64,000 nucleotides of DNA from Muricea muricata. Taxonomy: Eukaryota > Cnidaria > Anthozoa > Malacalcyonacea > Plexauridae. How positions within the stretch are numbered: position 1 is the stretch's first letter; each line of letters starts with the position of its first letter. The notes under the pieces are model-generated. The model was not told the origin of the DNA, did not search any database, and saw nothing but the letters and a program-made list of their open reading frames with translations. Both the position numbers and the translations under genes were made by a program. The stretch is from positions 26,836,282 to 26,900,281 of the forward strand of contig OY979718.1 of assembly GCA_963855995.1 (NCBI GenBank), read 5' to 3'. Positions 43,932 through 56,579 of the stretch are shown here, piece after piece.

Positions 43932-45160
43932 GAAGTGATATTCCCTTCAAACTATGAATTTTGTGCTAGAACAGTGTATTTTGATGCACGATTTTTCTGT
44001 GAGAATGCTGTATTATGAAACACTGTATTATGCAAGCTTGTATTATGCAACACTGTATTGTGCAAGTTTGCATTATGGAACACGCGATGCGCGGGACAGC
44101 ACCACGTGCCACGTTCTAACAACGTGGCCAAGACGTGTTAATAGAGAACGCAAGCGACGTTTTTGTCAACACGGACGGCAGCCGGAAGTGAGTTGCGTCG
44201 TACAGATGGCGAATGATGGCGTCAGCCGTTCTTGTTTGAAATCAACAACGGCAGTCAGTCAACTTTCACGTTCATAATTTCAAGCGAGAATGGCTGACGC
44301 CATCATTGGCCATCCATAACGACGCAACTTACTTCCGGCTGCCGTCCGTGTTGACAAAAACGTCGCTTGCTTAAGCTCTCTTATAATAAATAACCGCGCA
44401 CTTTTATATAAATATGGGAAATCAACAACCAAACTTTACGCGAATAGTTAGCTTATTAAAAGAAACAGAAACTCAACTTTCTAGTGCATCGAACAAGCCG
44501 TAACACAAGCACATCGTCAAGGCCATCGACATAGCGGAAACACAGCAGAATACCGTAAAGCACATCCATAAAGCCAGTCAATTCTATACGCTATAGCATC
44601 GAGAGAATCTGAATTGCCATTGCATGTTTCCAGTTGACGTATTAGACCTGTTGTCGAGTGGCAGAGAAGGTTAATTATTTGCTTTGTTTTGTGATCCGCC
44701 ATCTTTGCCGCGCAAAATGCCACGTAGTGTTATCCCGCGCATCGCGTGTTCCATGATACAAGCTTGTGTAATGCAGTTTTTCACAATACAGTGTTCTATA
44801 ATAAAGTGTTTCATAATACAAGCTTGCATAATACAGTGTTTCATAATACAGTGTTTCATAATACAAGCTTGCATAATACCGTGTTTCATAATACAGTGTT
44901 TCATAATACAGTGCTTCATAATACAGTGTTTCATAATACAAGCTTGCATAATACCGTGTTTCATAATACAGTGTTTCATAATACAGTGCTTCATAATACA
45001 GTGTTTCATAATACAAGCTTGCATAATACCGTGTTTCATAATACAAGCTTGCATAATACAATATTTAATAGTACAGCATTCTCAAAGAAAAATCGTGTAT
45101 TAAAATACACTGTTCTAGCACAAAATTCACAGTTAAATTTTGAAGGGATTATATCACTTC
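43932..45160. mobile_element. Foldback element with one arm expanded into tandem repeats
   Basis: The outer ends GAAGTGATA (43932) and TATCACTTC (45160) are inverted, followed inward by CCCTTCAAA, TGAATTTTGTGCTAGAACAG and their complements. Each arm carries CATAATACAAGCTTGCATAA-type units: a few in the left arm (about 43995-44075), about 14 in the right arm (about 44755-45065). An inner hairpin (44150-44227 / 44292-44370) includes GGACGGCAGCCGGAAGT. Long open frames across the tandem region in four frames are artefacts. No transposase. Confidence 0.8.
44755..45065. repeat. Tandem array in the right foldback arm
   Basis: Alternating 20- and 30-bp units built from GTGTTTCATAATACA and AGCTTGCATAATAC, very uniform between copies. 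Confidence 0.9.
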
Positions 45161-45167
45161 ATAGTTT

Positions 45168-45262
45168 GGAAATAGATCACTATTGCAGAGGTTTTGAACT
45201 TTTTTGAAAATAGATCGATATTGCGGAGGTTTTGAACTTTTTTGAAAATAGATCGATATTGC
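45168..45262 (+). repeat. About 38-bp tandem repeat, 2.5 copies
   Basis: GAAAATAGATCGATATTGCG followed by GAGGTTTTGAACTTTTTT is repeated head to tail immediately outside the foldback element. Confidence 0.85.
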
Positions 45263-45675
45263 GACTGGCTTCAAAACCCAACAATCCAACAATCGATGCG
45301 CTATCGAGCTTTATGCCTTTGACTAACTACGATTTAAAAAGCCAGCCTGAAACATGATAACTTCTGAACACAAGGCATAATTGGTGACGAAACACGGGTG
45401 AGGAAAGGGGTTCTGCGAATTTCCGAACGCGCATGACCACAAAAGCAATGCGGTAAACATGGTTTGAGATAAATTCTCCCCTACATATACAAATTAGGTC
45501 TGCTGCTTCGCTCGCTCGCTTCAGGCTCGCAAGCTCCGCAGAAAATATATCATTTGTCAATCCTGAACGCTGATTGGTTAAGAGCCGTTTTTACATAACT
45601 CAATGTAAACACGGAAAATTTCCCGCCACTTGTAAACCCGGAAATTTTTCATATCCTTCGGGCTTTTGACATTGC

Positions 45676-46394
45676 TATATTATAAAACAAATATAAAACA
45701 TTTTTTCCGTATTAATATACAGTTATATCAACACTCGAGAAAGTCGTGAAAATTCGAAATTGTATGAAAACACTCCGCCCTTCGGGCATCGTGTTTCCAT
45801 ACAATTTCTAGTTTTCCCAATTTCACTCGTGTTGATATTTATCATTTATATACCCGGAGCGAGGGGGATTCAGTGAAATATTTCCTGAATCCCCCAAGCG
45901 GAGGGTCTATAAATAATATATTATACCGAAAATCAAAAACTTCCGTAAGAATAAACTTTTGAACATACCTTCGTGAATACGATGCTCTAAAATGCAAAAT
46001 AGCCAGTTCTTTGTTTATTTTTATAACGAGAAGTACAGAAAATTCCTTTTAAATTTTTAAATATTTGTGTTTTCAACGTCCTTGTCCTCCAAAATACTTT
46101 ATAATTCTTCGCGAAGTTCATCAAACTTTTCGCACATCCCCCATTTTTGTTTACGAAAACTTGTCAATCTGTGCTTGCGTGTGCAAGCGTTGCCATGACA
46201 GCGTGAGATATTTACTGTATCTCACTTTAAAAGTGAGATTCAGTGGTATCTCACTTTAAAAGTGAAATACAGTGAGAAATCACCTCATCACGTGGTAGAA
46301 ATACGATATTTTGATTGGACAATTTGAATTTGAGGTATAATGTAACTGTATACCAACCAATACGGAAAATGTTTTATATTTGTTAAATAGTGAT
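45676..46394. repeat. Nested inverted-repeat element
   Basis: ACAAATATAAAACATTTTTT (about 45687) pairs with AAAATGTTTTATATTTGTTA (about 46367). Inside are a hairpin around GAAATTGTATG / CATACAATTTC and two copies of ATCTCACTTTAAAAGTGA (46217-46258). Confidence 0.6.
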
Positions 46395-48540
46395 ATACAA
46401 TTTCATAATATGGCATTGTGTCTAGCGTCTGACGAATCTCTATCATTATATTCACAGGTTTGCCTGGTACGGTGTATCATGTGCAATTAGTAGGTATGGT
46501 TGCTTGCTGGCTGCTGGCCATGGCTGATTGGGATAATTTTGAATTTGCAAGTTCTTACATTTTGAGCCATGTAGTTTTGCCATGAAAAACACATAATATA
46601 ATTTATTTCACACCTTGTTGTTCAAATTGCTTCAGATAGAATTGTCTGAATACTGACACTTTTGTCCACCCCCCCTCCTATTCCTCAACCATACATCTCC
46701 CCTACTAGTCACCCTTACCTCATATGTATTTAAATTTCCAGGGATTTTTTATTTGGAGGAATTCCCCTGCCCTATTTTATTCTGAGGTAACCTTTGTAAT
46801 GCTATTAAATAGAGTTAATGTCAATGAGATCTACAGTAACTACAAAAAAGTAATTTATTAGTGACGTCAGATGCTAAATTCGACCAATTGACACTGACAA
46901 GGAGAAACTCATCTTTTGAGGCACACCTGACCTGAGGAGACGGCGGAGATGCTTCTCCCCCCACCAAAAACGATGTAGCTTTTTTAGGATTTGGGCAAGA
47001 ATTTAAATTTTGGAGCAAAGTCCCCCAAAATATTCTTATATATAACAATTGCTTATGAAAATTTGGGCCACAATGGTTGTCCGAACTAAACTTGACCAAC
47101 CTCTTCTCAATATGCCACTCTTTCCTATCAATCTCACTCTGTAAAACTCCTCCTTCCAGAAGGGCTAGTCAGTTCACAGCTAGCCCTTCAGTGAAATGTA
47201 TTATCATGGTCAATTTTTATCAGTGCAATGGTATCATACTCCACTTGTGTAGCTTACAGACATTTATTTTTAAAAGAAAAATGATAGGCTCATTTTCACA
47301 TTTAATTACTATTTAGTTTCTGCAAGGAATGATTGTATTCATAGTTTTTACTAATTGAAACTCTAAAGACATGGTATGTATTGATACGTTAAGAACATTA
47401 TACTCCACAGTTTATATCGCAGTTTTTAAACTTAAAATTTTAAAATGCTTTTGTCTGACTGGCGGAGTGAATATAAACTTTGCTTTTACAAGTTGCTGCT
47501 GTGGACAAAATTCACCGTCTGGGTTCTGATGCACCATTACATGTTTATATTTACATGTGTTATGACGTTATTTATTTCATCAGTTAAAGGTAATGCCTTC
47601 GCAAATAAAACCCGATACAGTTAATATTTAGCACCAGACTAGTGCAGTAGTATACACATCATACAGGACTGTCCAAAAGTTTTAGGCCAACCCATTTTTT
47701 GCTTTTTTATAACAAAGCATATCTAACTAAAAATTGAACCAATTACAATGACTGTTATATACAATTACAATGTCTACAACTAACGACTTTAAAAAAAATG
47801 GATATTGCAAACTGGAAGTTTCTCAATAGTATATGTAGCTATATACTTTACTACATTTGTTCAAATTCAAAAACAAATCAAGCGCAAATTAATTTGATTG
47901 TTAATTTTTATGCAAAGAGGTTATAGTGTTCTAAAAATAAATAAAACCTTCAGTACGAAACATGATTGCAAATTCGATCATTATTGAATCAGCTTAAGAA
48001 ATATCATATAATATAACACATTACAAATTTATATCTTTTTCTGGTAACTATCAATACTCGTTTGACAGTGCGTGTTTAAATATTTGCGAATGATGTGATT
48101 CAGTGTAAACTGATTCTAATTGTCAATCAACCTTGTAAACAAGCAATATTTTTCTGATCAATTATTTGCTGCTATCGTCTTCCACTATTTAATAGTGATA
48201 CAGATACTCTCAATGGACCATGTGCATGCATTAATTTATACCGCAACTTTGTTATCGTTCAAGTTTGTTATCGTTCGATGAACTTAACATCACGCTTGCT
48301 GATAAGGAACGGGCTATGTAAGCAAGCTGTGTTTCAGTATATCATTGTATCATTAAACTTTAAAGATTTGACAACGTTGCACTGGCCATTGTTACTAAAT
48401 CCAAGTTGTTCGATATGAAGAATGGCAAAATTTCAGAAGCTATTGATCAACATCATATGTAATAAATTGTTTGCTTATGCTAAAATGAACCAGTAGCTGA
48501 TTAAGCAGCCACGCAATCACAGTAATTTTATCCAAACTCA
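46395..48540. other. Intronic, no gene seen
   Basis: A CAGGACTGTCCAAAAGTTTT stretch near 47664 resembles a Tc1-type end but has no partner in view. Confidence 0.35.
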
Positions 48541-48562
48541 CCCACCCAGAATGGACCGTAAC

Positions 48563-48769
48563 AAAAAAGATGGCGCGGATGTACATTTCACCAGAATGCA
48601 TTTAAAAACCAAATTTACGTCTGTTGAAGGGTCAGCATAAGAGAGGAGGTTATTTTCTTTGTCTAAAGTTCTATTTCCTTGGCTGTTTCCTTTGGCATCA
48701 TTTTTCAGTCGTTTCTGCTTTATATCCGCGATGCATTCTGGTAAAATGTACACGCGGCCATCTTTTTCG
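48563..48769. repeat. Inverted repeat with about 39-bp arms
   Basis: AAAAAGATGGCGCGGATGTA ... CCAGAATGCAT pairs with ATGCATTCTGG ... CATCTTTTTCG with a few mismatches. It explains the antisense-matched open frames here. Confidence 0.7.
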
Positions 48770-49729
48770 CCATGGTCAATTGAAAATTGCCATGACAATG
48801 CCCCTAAAAGCTACATACATGTGTTATTGATGTGCGCTGCAAGCCATGGGGCTATACCCACATGTAAGCTGAGTATTTTTGTGATAACATTTTAACACTT
48901 GACTCTTCACAGCCAAGGCAAGGCATATGAATGTTTGCATCCTTTAATTTCCTTTCTTAGGCGGAGTTAACGCCTGATTACTTTCGTTTTGGTTGGTTAT
49001 TCTCCCCCTTCCGATCGTATTTTTACGAACAAGGATGCGACAAATATGACTGTTGAGAGAATCTTAAATCATCACTTGGTTCTCAGTCATCTCAATCATG
49101 ACTTGTTCGTATTACCCAGTACATCCTCCAGTTCTGTCTAACTAGCCATAAAAATCATCAAGCATTTATGGAACGCTCTCATTACGTGAGTGGTATACTG
49201 TAACGAAGTTCTGGGCCCCTACATTTAGGGTTCATGATGGAAACTTGACATCAACGAGAAAAAATCTAAAACTTTATATTAATGTAGGGACACGTTCAGC
49301 CCAGAGACGCGCATACGCATGCAAACTGCATGGATATTTGACGACATCAATATTTTAGAACAAGTAAATGAATATTGTTATTTTGGCATATTATTCTGAG
49401 CTTTTCTGGAACTTTCAAGGTTCTAAACGCAAGACATAATACAGCATGGATGTGTATTTTAAGAAAACTCTGGTACGAAAGCAGTGTATTGGATTGAATT
49501 TAACTAAAACCAAAGTCAGCGATTTTATTAGTAAGACACTCTACAAATCTCGCACTGCAATTCCGCAAATTTTTGCGGTTATTTAAAATGCCATTATTAC
49601 ATGATGATTTTGTTAGTCACAACAATTGCAAGCAGAGAATTAAGACTAATTAGACAAGCCAACATCAAATTCAATTTCCAGTGTTATCTTCGCAAGTGCG
49701 CAATGTAAAACACAACTAAGGATTTCAGC

Positions 49730-51200
49730 TCATAAACGTCTAGTTGAAACAGGCAGATATAAAAATTATTGTGTATATAGTGGTAAAGTATGTATAGCTA
49801 TAAACCTAGTAAATCAGTGATATTGCGAGTGAACGTTACCCAAAGGTCATGAAGTAATACAATGTTACAAGGTCATGAAGTAATACAAGGACACTAAGAG
49901 ATAACTTTATAGATAACTAATAAAATTAATAAATTTTTGATGGTATCCAACACAAAAGACGTTTTTCACTACGTTATATTGCCATGGAAGACAAAAATAT
50001 TCAAAAAAGTTTTCAAAGTATTGCTCTAAATTAACACATTATATAGCATCTTTTGATTTGCTACGATAGAAATACAATAACTCTATAGTCCTTTTATTGT
50101 TATGTATTAATTTGTGTCCATTTGCATGTACCTCCTTCTGGTACTTTGTTGGAATTAATAAATATAAATATAATTTAGTATGTATCCCACAATCAAAGGT
50201 TTACCTACAGTCTTGGCACTTAAACGCTTTTATCCTAAATATTTCGTTTGAATACGTTGAGTAGAAATTTATTTACAAGCATATTTATTATTGTCGAGAA
50301 TTTTCAATTTCGCAGTCGATGGGACGTTATTAACTAAATTTGGTTTAGATGTTTGTCATGCAGTCACCAGATCCGCGCGAAATGCACGCGCCCTATCCAC
50401 GGGGTATAATTTTTTTGGATAACATTCTTCGAATATACCGGTATAACTGTTGTATAATTCAAACAGTAATCAATTGCATTGCTGACAATGGAAAAAAATA
50501 TCAAGAAATATAGACAAATTGTTTTACTCGAATTCGAATAGTCGTATAACAGTGTTCTTCTGCAATTCAGAAAACCAGTAGTCGAGTTCGGAATGACCAG
50601 AATGAGATCAAATAGTATAAGATTTAATAAATGTTTGTTGCTGCAGCAACGAGTTGAATAAATTCTGCATGTTTATTTAAAAGGTATATCTCATGGTCAA
50701 TTTCATAAAAACGTAATTGTTACCTTTAAACAATCATCAACAACATCCTCCAAACTGTTTAGAAATGACTTGAACCCAGCGGATGTATTGTACGGTGGTT
50801 TGTATTGTCCCGAATCAGAAGCACAACGAAGTCTCAAATTTCGAAATCCTCTGTCATATACATCTTTGATATTTTGGGGACGGTACTTCGACAATGGGTC
50901 TATGCTTTTGAAAAAGTTTGTCGAAAATCCTTGCCCAATGATTTCCTGATATCTTGTTGGCGGTATGGGTCTATTGAACTCGCCTTTGGTCCTACCCAGC
51001 ACACATGTCGGAATGAAAGCAGAAACGAGAAGAAATTGAAGAAACATTTTCTCGACTGTGATTCTCGCACGCGGAGCAAATGTAAAAATCTTTGCCCAAT
51101 TGCAGCTATATTTATAGCTATGTCCCGTGGTCGGCCAGAACAGATTGAGCCATCTGATTGGCCAGTTTTGCGACAGACTGAAACAAAGTCTCAACGGGAT
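49730..51200 (-). repeat. Left arm of the GH5-like inverted duplication
   Basis: Reverse-complement similarity to 56580-57840 runs through the promoter, exon 1 and about 1 kb of intron 1. Landmarks are ATATCTGCCTGTTTC, AAAGTACC-AGGAGGTAC, CTGCAGAACAC-type words and GTCTGTCGCAAAACT. Confidence 0.8.
51107..51161 (-). promoter_or_regulatory. TATA and CCAAT boxes of the - strand GH5-like copy
   Basis: TATAAATATA at 51116-51107 lies about 60 nt upstream of the ATG. CCAAT (in CTGGCCAATCAG) at 51161-51157 lies about 45 nt further up. Both are conserved in sequence and spacing in the + copy. Confidence 0.75.
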
Positions 51201-51599
51201 AGAGTTTTGGCACTCGATGCTTTTTTTTACTTCAACAACAGTTCAATGCAAGAATGTCGTGGGAAAATAAAAAACCTTTTGTGCCTTTGAGAGGTAAGTC
51301 AGGCGATATACAGTGTAGTTAATTTATCCTTTATTTTCATAAAAATTCGTAGCTGCTGTATATAGTACACTGTAGTAGATTACCTGTGTACATCATACAC
51401 TGTAGTGATTACCTGTTTTGGGGGATGTGTTTTTACTTAATTTCCTCAGAAATGGCAACTTTCGAATGGTCAGCAGAATTAGAAACACCGACACAAGCAA
51501 CAACAACTCAATAGGATATATATTCTCGGCATTTTTTGACAGCTGACTTTTTTAAGAAACGGACGTGCGGATGGTTTGATCGAAACAATATAGTTTATA

Positions 51600-54500
51600 A
51601 ATAATATAAATTAAAAGTTTCGCCCTCGCTTACCGTCAAAACAACCACAGAGCTCTATTACTCAACATGTCTATGTCATGCATCGTTCATACACGCATGA
51701 ATAAATCGCTATTGACATATACATTTAAAATAGACACAAATACTGAGACAGATGCACATTGGGCCTATGTTACATGTCACACCCTTTCACATCAAACGTA
51801 GAATAATTGTGCAAGTTCTTTACATTCGGCCTAAACAGCATTAGTTCAAGTAAAATAAGATGTACCTACTCATTCGCAGAAAAGTCGTCACATGACCTTT
51901 ATAGGCCTTTAAATTACTCTGAAGTTATGAAATAAGTAGCTAGACCTTCTTTATCCAGACATAATGGCATTTAATTAGACGTAACAGTGTTCCTGTGTTA
52001 AATGGATCATTTTGTTCAAGGACTCCGATCCTACCACTGACAGCACTTATACATGTGAAGCATTTGAAGTCATGACTTATAGCATACAGTCATTATGTCG
52101 TTTAAGGTCAATTCAAGCTATTAAGAATAATTAAAATGAGATGGAATACTTGCTGCAGATGGGTTCATCTAAACAATTATAGCTATTCTGTACATAGATG
52201 CCATCACTAAACAATCACATAGGTTTTATATAATCCTCATCAATCGTTCGTATGCATAAATAAATCCTAATTTACAAGCTGAAATGCACTCCAATACACA
52301 TGCACATAGCCATACGTACACTGTCATGGACTAGATTCAAAAATGGTCAGCATATTATTGCACTTTGCAACGCTATATAGCTTAAAAATTGTGACCTTTA
52401 AAAGTTCTGTAATATAATTCTCATGCAAAACCTTTTTAGGCAGATCAGATATGATCACAATGGAATATATGCTCGGCATCTTTGTGTGTAGATTTTGCTA
52501 TAAAAACGGCGGTGATGCAGGATGGGTCAAATCTAAACAATATATAATTATAGTTTATATATAGCAACAAAAACGTTAAACAAAGCACCAGAAAAATAAA
52601 AAAATGACAACAAAGAGTCTCACCTTGGCTTTGACTGACAAAACAATCGCATAGCGTCATTATATATTATATTAAACAATATCAAACATGCATGACCAAT
52701 CGTTCATATACGGAATAATAAATCGCACTAAAACACATCCGCACATATAGTCATACATATACCCTTGCACGGACTAAAAACAATATTAAAAGCGATCAGC
52801 CATGCTTAAAACTCTTAGGTGGCAGTCAGAACAACCACAGAGCTATATTATTAAACAAGATACATAAGGTCATGTCAATCGTTCATATATGAGCATGAAT
52901 GAATAGTTATTGGCATTCCTAATGATTGTCAAATTTGTACCTATGCATTTCCTTCGTACATGCAGACCAGCTTGAGCTGCCCATATACCTTGCATGGTTT
53001 CAACTGCCCTCCTCAAACGTTCTCAAAGGCAAAATGTTTAGTACATAAACTATTCTGGAGAATGAGTTCTTACTAAATTTCAGTAACTGGTTTGAACACA
53101 TACAACATCACTAAGTGATGCATTCATGCTCGTGAGTTGGATCTAAACAATATCTGGTTGAACATGATGGCAACAGAACTAAAACGTAAACAACAAAAGC
53201 AATAGAAAATAAAAAAATGCAATTAAGTGTCTCGAACCTTGGCTTAGACTGTCAAAACAATCATATAGCTTTATTATACTAGGCACGCCCTTATCAGCCG
53301 TTCATGCGCGTAATGAATCCCAATTCACAAATTCAAAACGTGCTCAAACACAGACGTATACACAGTCACGAAATAAATTCAAAAATTGTTCTGCATAATA
53401 TTTTTTTAGCTTTAACAAGATTATCAATTCTCCACGATATATATGTTTTATAATAGAATTTTCTTTCTTATTTATGAAATTGTGTTAAGAATAACTTTCA
53501 ATTGAATATCGGTTATGTGATTCTCAAAAAAACCTAGAAGGTTTAAATAGATGGATCATCTGCCCAGGGAAACAAGGGTTGTGCCTTCGCACCAAAACAT
53601 TTCTTGTGAGAAGCAATTGAATTATTCAATTGTACTTCCATTTGAGCTATACGAACACATGTATAGGGTACGAGGTGAGTCTGGCACTAAGACATTCCCT
53701 CTTCTGGCGATAGTCAAATTTATACCCACGCATTCAATTCCTCGAGACATGCTGATCAGTTCGATCCGTCCATACACTTCGATTTCAGCTTCCCTTCCCA
53801 AACGTTCTCAAAAACAAAAGGCCTAGGCTATATACAAGTTAGTGCATGCTTTTGACGACCTATTTTGGAGAATGAGTTCTTAATAAATTTCAGTAAAAAT
53901 GGTGACCTTTAAAATTTCTATAATATAATTCTGCAAAACCTTTTCAGACAGATCAGATATGATCACAATGGGATATATGCTCGGCATCTTTGTGTGTAGA
54001 TTTTGTAATAAAAACGGCGGTGATGCAGGATGGGTCGATCTAAACAATATAATTATACTTTATAGTTTATATATAGCAACAAAAACGTTAAGCAAAGCAC
54101 TAGAAAAATAAAAAAAAAATGACAATAAAGAGTCTCACCTTGGCTTTGACTGACAAAACAATCACATACAGTACCTTCATTATTTTATATTAAACAGTAC
54201 AATTACAATCCTTGGATCATTGCGGAGATTAAAAATCTTGGTCACCGCGTGTAGATTTTGTAATAAAAACGGCGGTGATGCAGTGTGTCGATCTAAACAA
54301 TATAATTATAGTTTATGTATAGCAACAAAAACGTGAGGCAAAGCACCAGAAAAATAAAAAAATGACAATAAAGAGTCTCACCTTGGCTTTGACTGACGAA
54401 ACAATCACATAGCTTCATTATATTATATTAAACAATGTCAAACATGCATGATCAATCGTTCATATAGGCATTAATAAATCGCACTCAAACACACTTGCAC

Positions 54501-54860
54501 ATATATAGCTATAGTTATACATATACCCTAGCACGGACTAAAAACAATATTAAAAGCGATCAGCCATGCTTAAAACTCTTAGGTGGCAGTCAGAACAACC
54601 ACAGAGCTATATTATTAAACATGTCAATCGTTCATATATGCGCATGAATGAATCGTTATTGACATATATTTAAATCGACAAAAACACCCCCCCCCCCTGT
54701 TATGGAACTTATGCATGCTACATTATCATACATCCTTTCAAATTAAACTAGGACACATGCATCTACATAATACTTTATATTCGATTGAAGCAATTAATAT
54801 AGCTCAAGCAAAATGGGATGTACTGGAACAGCATTGGATGATTTGGCCAGGTACGGTTTA
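51600..54860. repeat. Spacer of reshuffled local repeats
   Basis: Blocks recur in direct orientation. AACAACCACAGAGCT...CAATCGTTCAT is at about 51652, 52840 and 54597. CTCACCTTGGCTTTGACTGA is at about 52619, 54136 and 54380, with a diverged copy at 53230. ATATGATCACAATGG...CTCGGCATCTTTGTGTG is at about 52450 and 53956. A GTGGTTGTTTTGAC block near 55100 is inverted relative to the rest. Block order varies. No coding capacity seen. Confidence 0.8.
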
Positions 54861-55204
54861 CTTGTCCAGGGCGGCAGGAGTGCGCCTGCATGCTCGCAAC
54901 TCGCCAGAACACCTGAATTTGCAGCTGCAGTTGAAACATATGCATGTTATTCATGTACTTTGTACAGTCGGTTAATTCAAGCCAGCAAGAATAATAGTTG
55001 AAATTTCAAGGTGAGATTTTTTAAAGTCAATTTCTTCATCAAAACGAGAGTTAATTATTTGCAGACGCGAACGATTTCATGCCATGGAAATGTTGAATAA
55101 TAAAGCTCCGTGGTTGTTTTGACAGTTTAAGAGTGCTAAACGAGGGCGGGACTTTTAAATTATTTTAATTATATATTGTTTCGAACAAGTCATGCTTTAA
55201 TTTG

Positions 55205-55470
55205 TATACAGCTAAAGGTTGTCCTTCCAAAATTGAAAACTATGAGGGCGCAACGGATGGTAGATTATCGCTTATTTTTACCTCTAAATACGGAATTATT
55301 TCGCTGAAACATCATGGAGGATGCAAAGGAGACTTGCGACGGCAATTTTTTTGTTAGAAATATAATTTCCGAGCTAAGTATCAGGGCATAAATAAACAAT
55401 AATCCACCATTACTTGCACTCATAGTTCACAGTTCACACTTTTAAAAAGACAACCTTGAGATAGCTGTAT
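55205..55470 (+). repeat. Dispersed repeat, copy 3
   Basis: Matches 34320-34610: ATACAGCTAA, AACTATGAG-GCGCAA, ACCTCTAAA-CGGAATTA, ATAGTTCACAGTT, AAAAAGACAAC. Confidence 0.65.
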
Positions 55471-56579
55471 AATTCTAGTCTTGACCTTTCGAAGATGACC
55501 ATTTCTACGGATCGGAAATTAAGGTTAAGTAAAGACACATTTTCGAAAACAGAATTATATGCACAATCTTTTCTTTTATGTCGAAGAATACAAAATTGAT
55601 TTCTAAGAATATATCTTTAAGACAGCGGAAAAATTACTCATCGGTGTTTATCGATTTATTAAAAAGACAATTCAACAATATTGTTATATTATTGATTCTC
55701 AACTGGACAACAGTATTATATAATGTGCATGAACTATATACAGTAGCAACATTTTTTGAAAAAGATTTGATAAAACTGAAACATGTATTAGTAACGCGGC
55801 AACTTGATTGTCCGCTGAAAATGTTCCGGCCGAATTTCCCACGAAAGTTCATTGAACAATTGTGAGGATGAAAAAACATGGAACGTGTTCCATTAAGAAT
55901 TTTTCTCAATTTGTTCTGAGATGTCATATACACTATATTAAATCTTGATATTTCTATTTCAGATCTTGGCATAGTAAAAAAAAAGCATGGTATTACTACA
56001 AGTATTTTAGTAGTATAAGAACTCTTTTTTAAGTCAAAAGAAGGTTATTATATACTTAGCAGTTTTATTTTGAGGAAAAAACCGGGAAAATAGAGGGGGA
56101 AGGTGGGGTAGCGAATCAGATGCTTCCATGTGTCTACAGTGCATGTCTGGATAAAATGGCCAGAAAAATTACCATAAATGTTCTATTTATAAGTATCACG
56201 AGAAATACGCTATTATTAAGCATATGGCATAAACACTTTTCTGATATTTGCCAGTTCATTGCATGTTCATCGTACTTGTTTGTATTGCTTTGCCTTGTCT
56301 TCCAAAAAAAACTCTATGCCAATGAAATCAAAATTATAGCTATTTTAACATCGAAGGGAGAACGAATGAGGCGAGTAAAAGACAATTTAATCGAATATTC
56401 ATAAATAACCCTAAATTATAACGGTATGCCGATATGTAATTTGTGATATTGAATCATCAGCATGAACTATAATACTAGCTACAAATTTTGGTAAAAATAC
56501 AACATATACTTTATTAATGCAGTGATGATTTACCGTTATCAAAGGCACAAATTTTCCCAGGAATTTCATGCATTTAATT

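Larger units (their letters stand above)
40044..51047 (-). pseudogene. GH5-like secreted glycosidase, frameshifted inverted copy
   Basis: Exon 1 is 51047-50724 (108 codons) and exon 2 is 40929-40044, joined at phase 0 across a 9.8 kb intron. Exon 1 starts with the signal peptide MFLQFLLVSAFIPTCVLG and has GFRNLRLRC with the GH5-type Arg. Exon 2 has IPIISWINHD, FNLFTELGVD, IILGSPKKT and MAEWHIYASGP, then breaks at about 40424. Against the + strand paralogue it lacks 35 nt between ACCGA and GCGTGGATGCC, including barrel strand 7. The original frame then stops within 25 codons. The lost frame reopens at 40427 and runs intact through IPWSLNVLDRYYN to a Lys-rich tail and TGA (40044). The intact downstream frame shows the deletion is recent, or an assembly error. 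If real, the product is a truncated, non-functional barrel. Confidence 0.85.

Noticed and set aside
44671..45207. Overlapping open frames of 127-153 codons on both strands
   Set aside because: They run through the tandem array and read as short-period peptide repeats in several frames at once.
47660..47700. Tc1-like terminal sequence (CAGGACTGTCCAAAAG)
   Set aside because: No inverted partner or TA duplication found.
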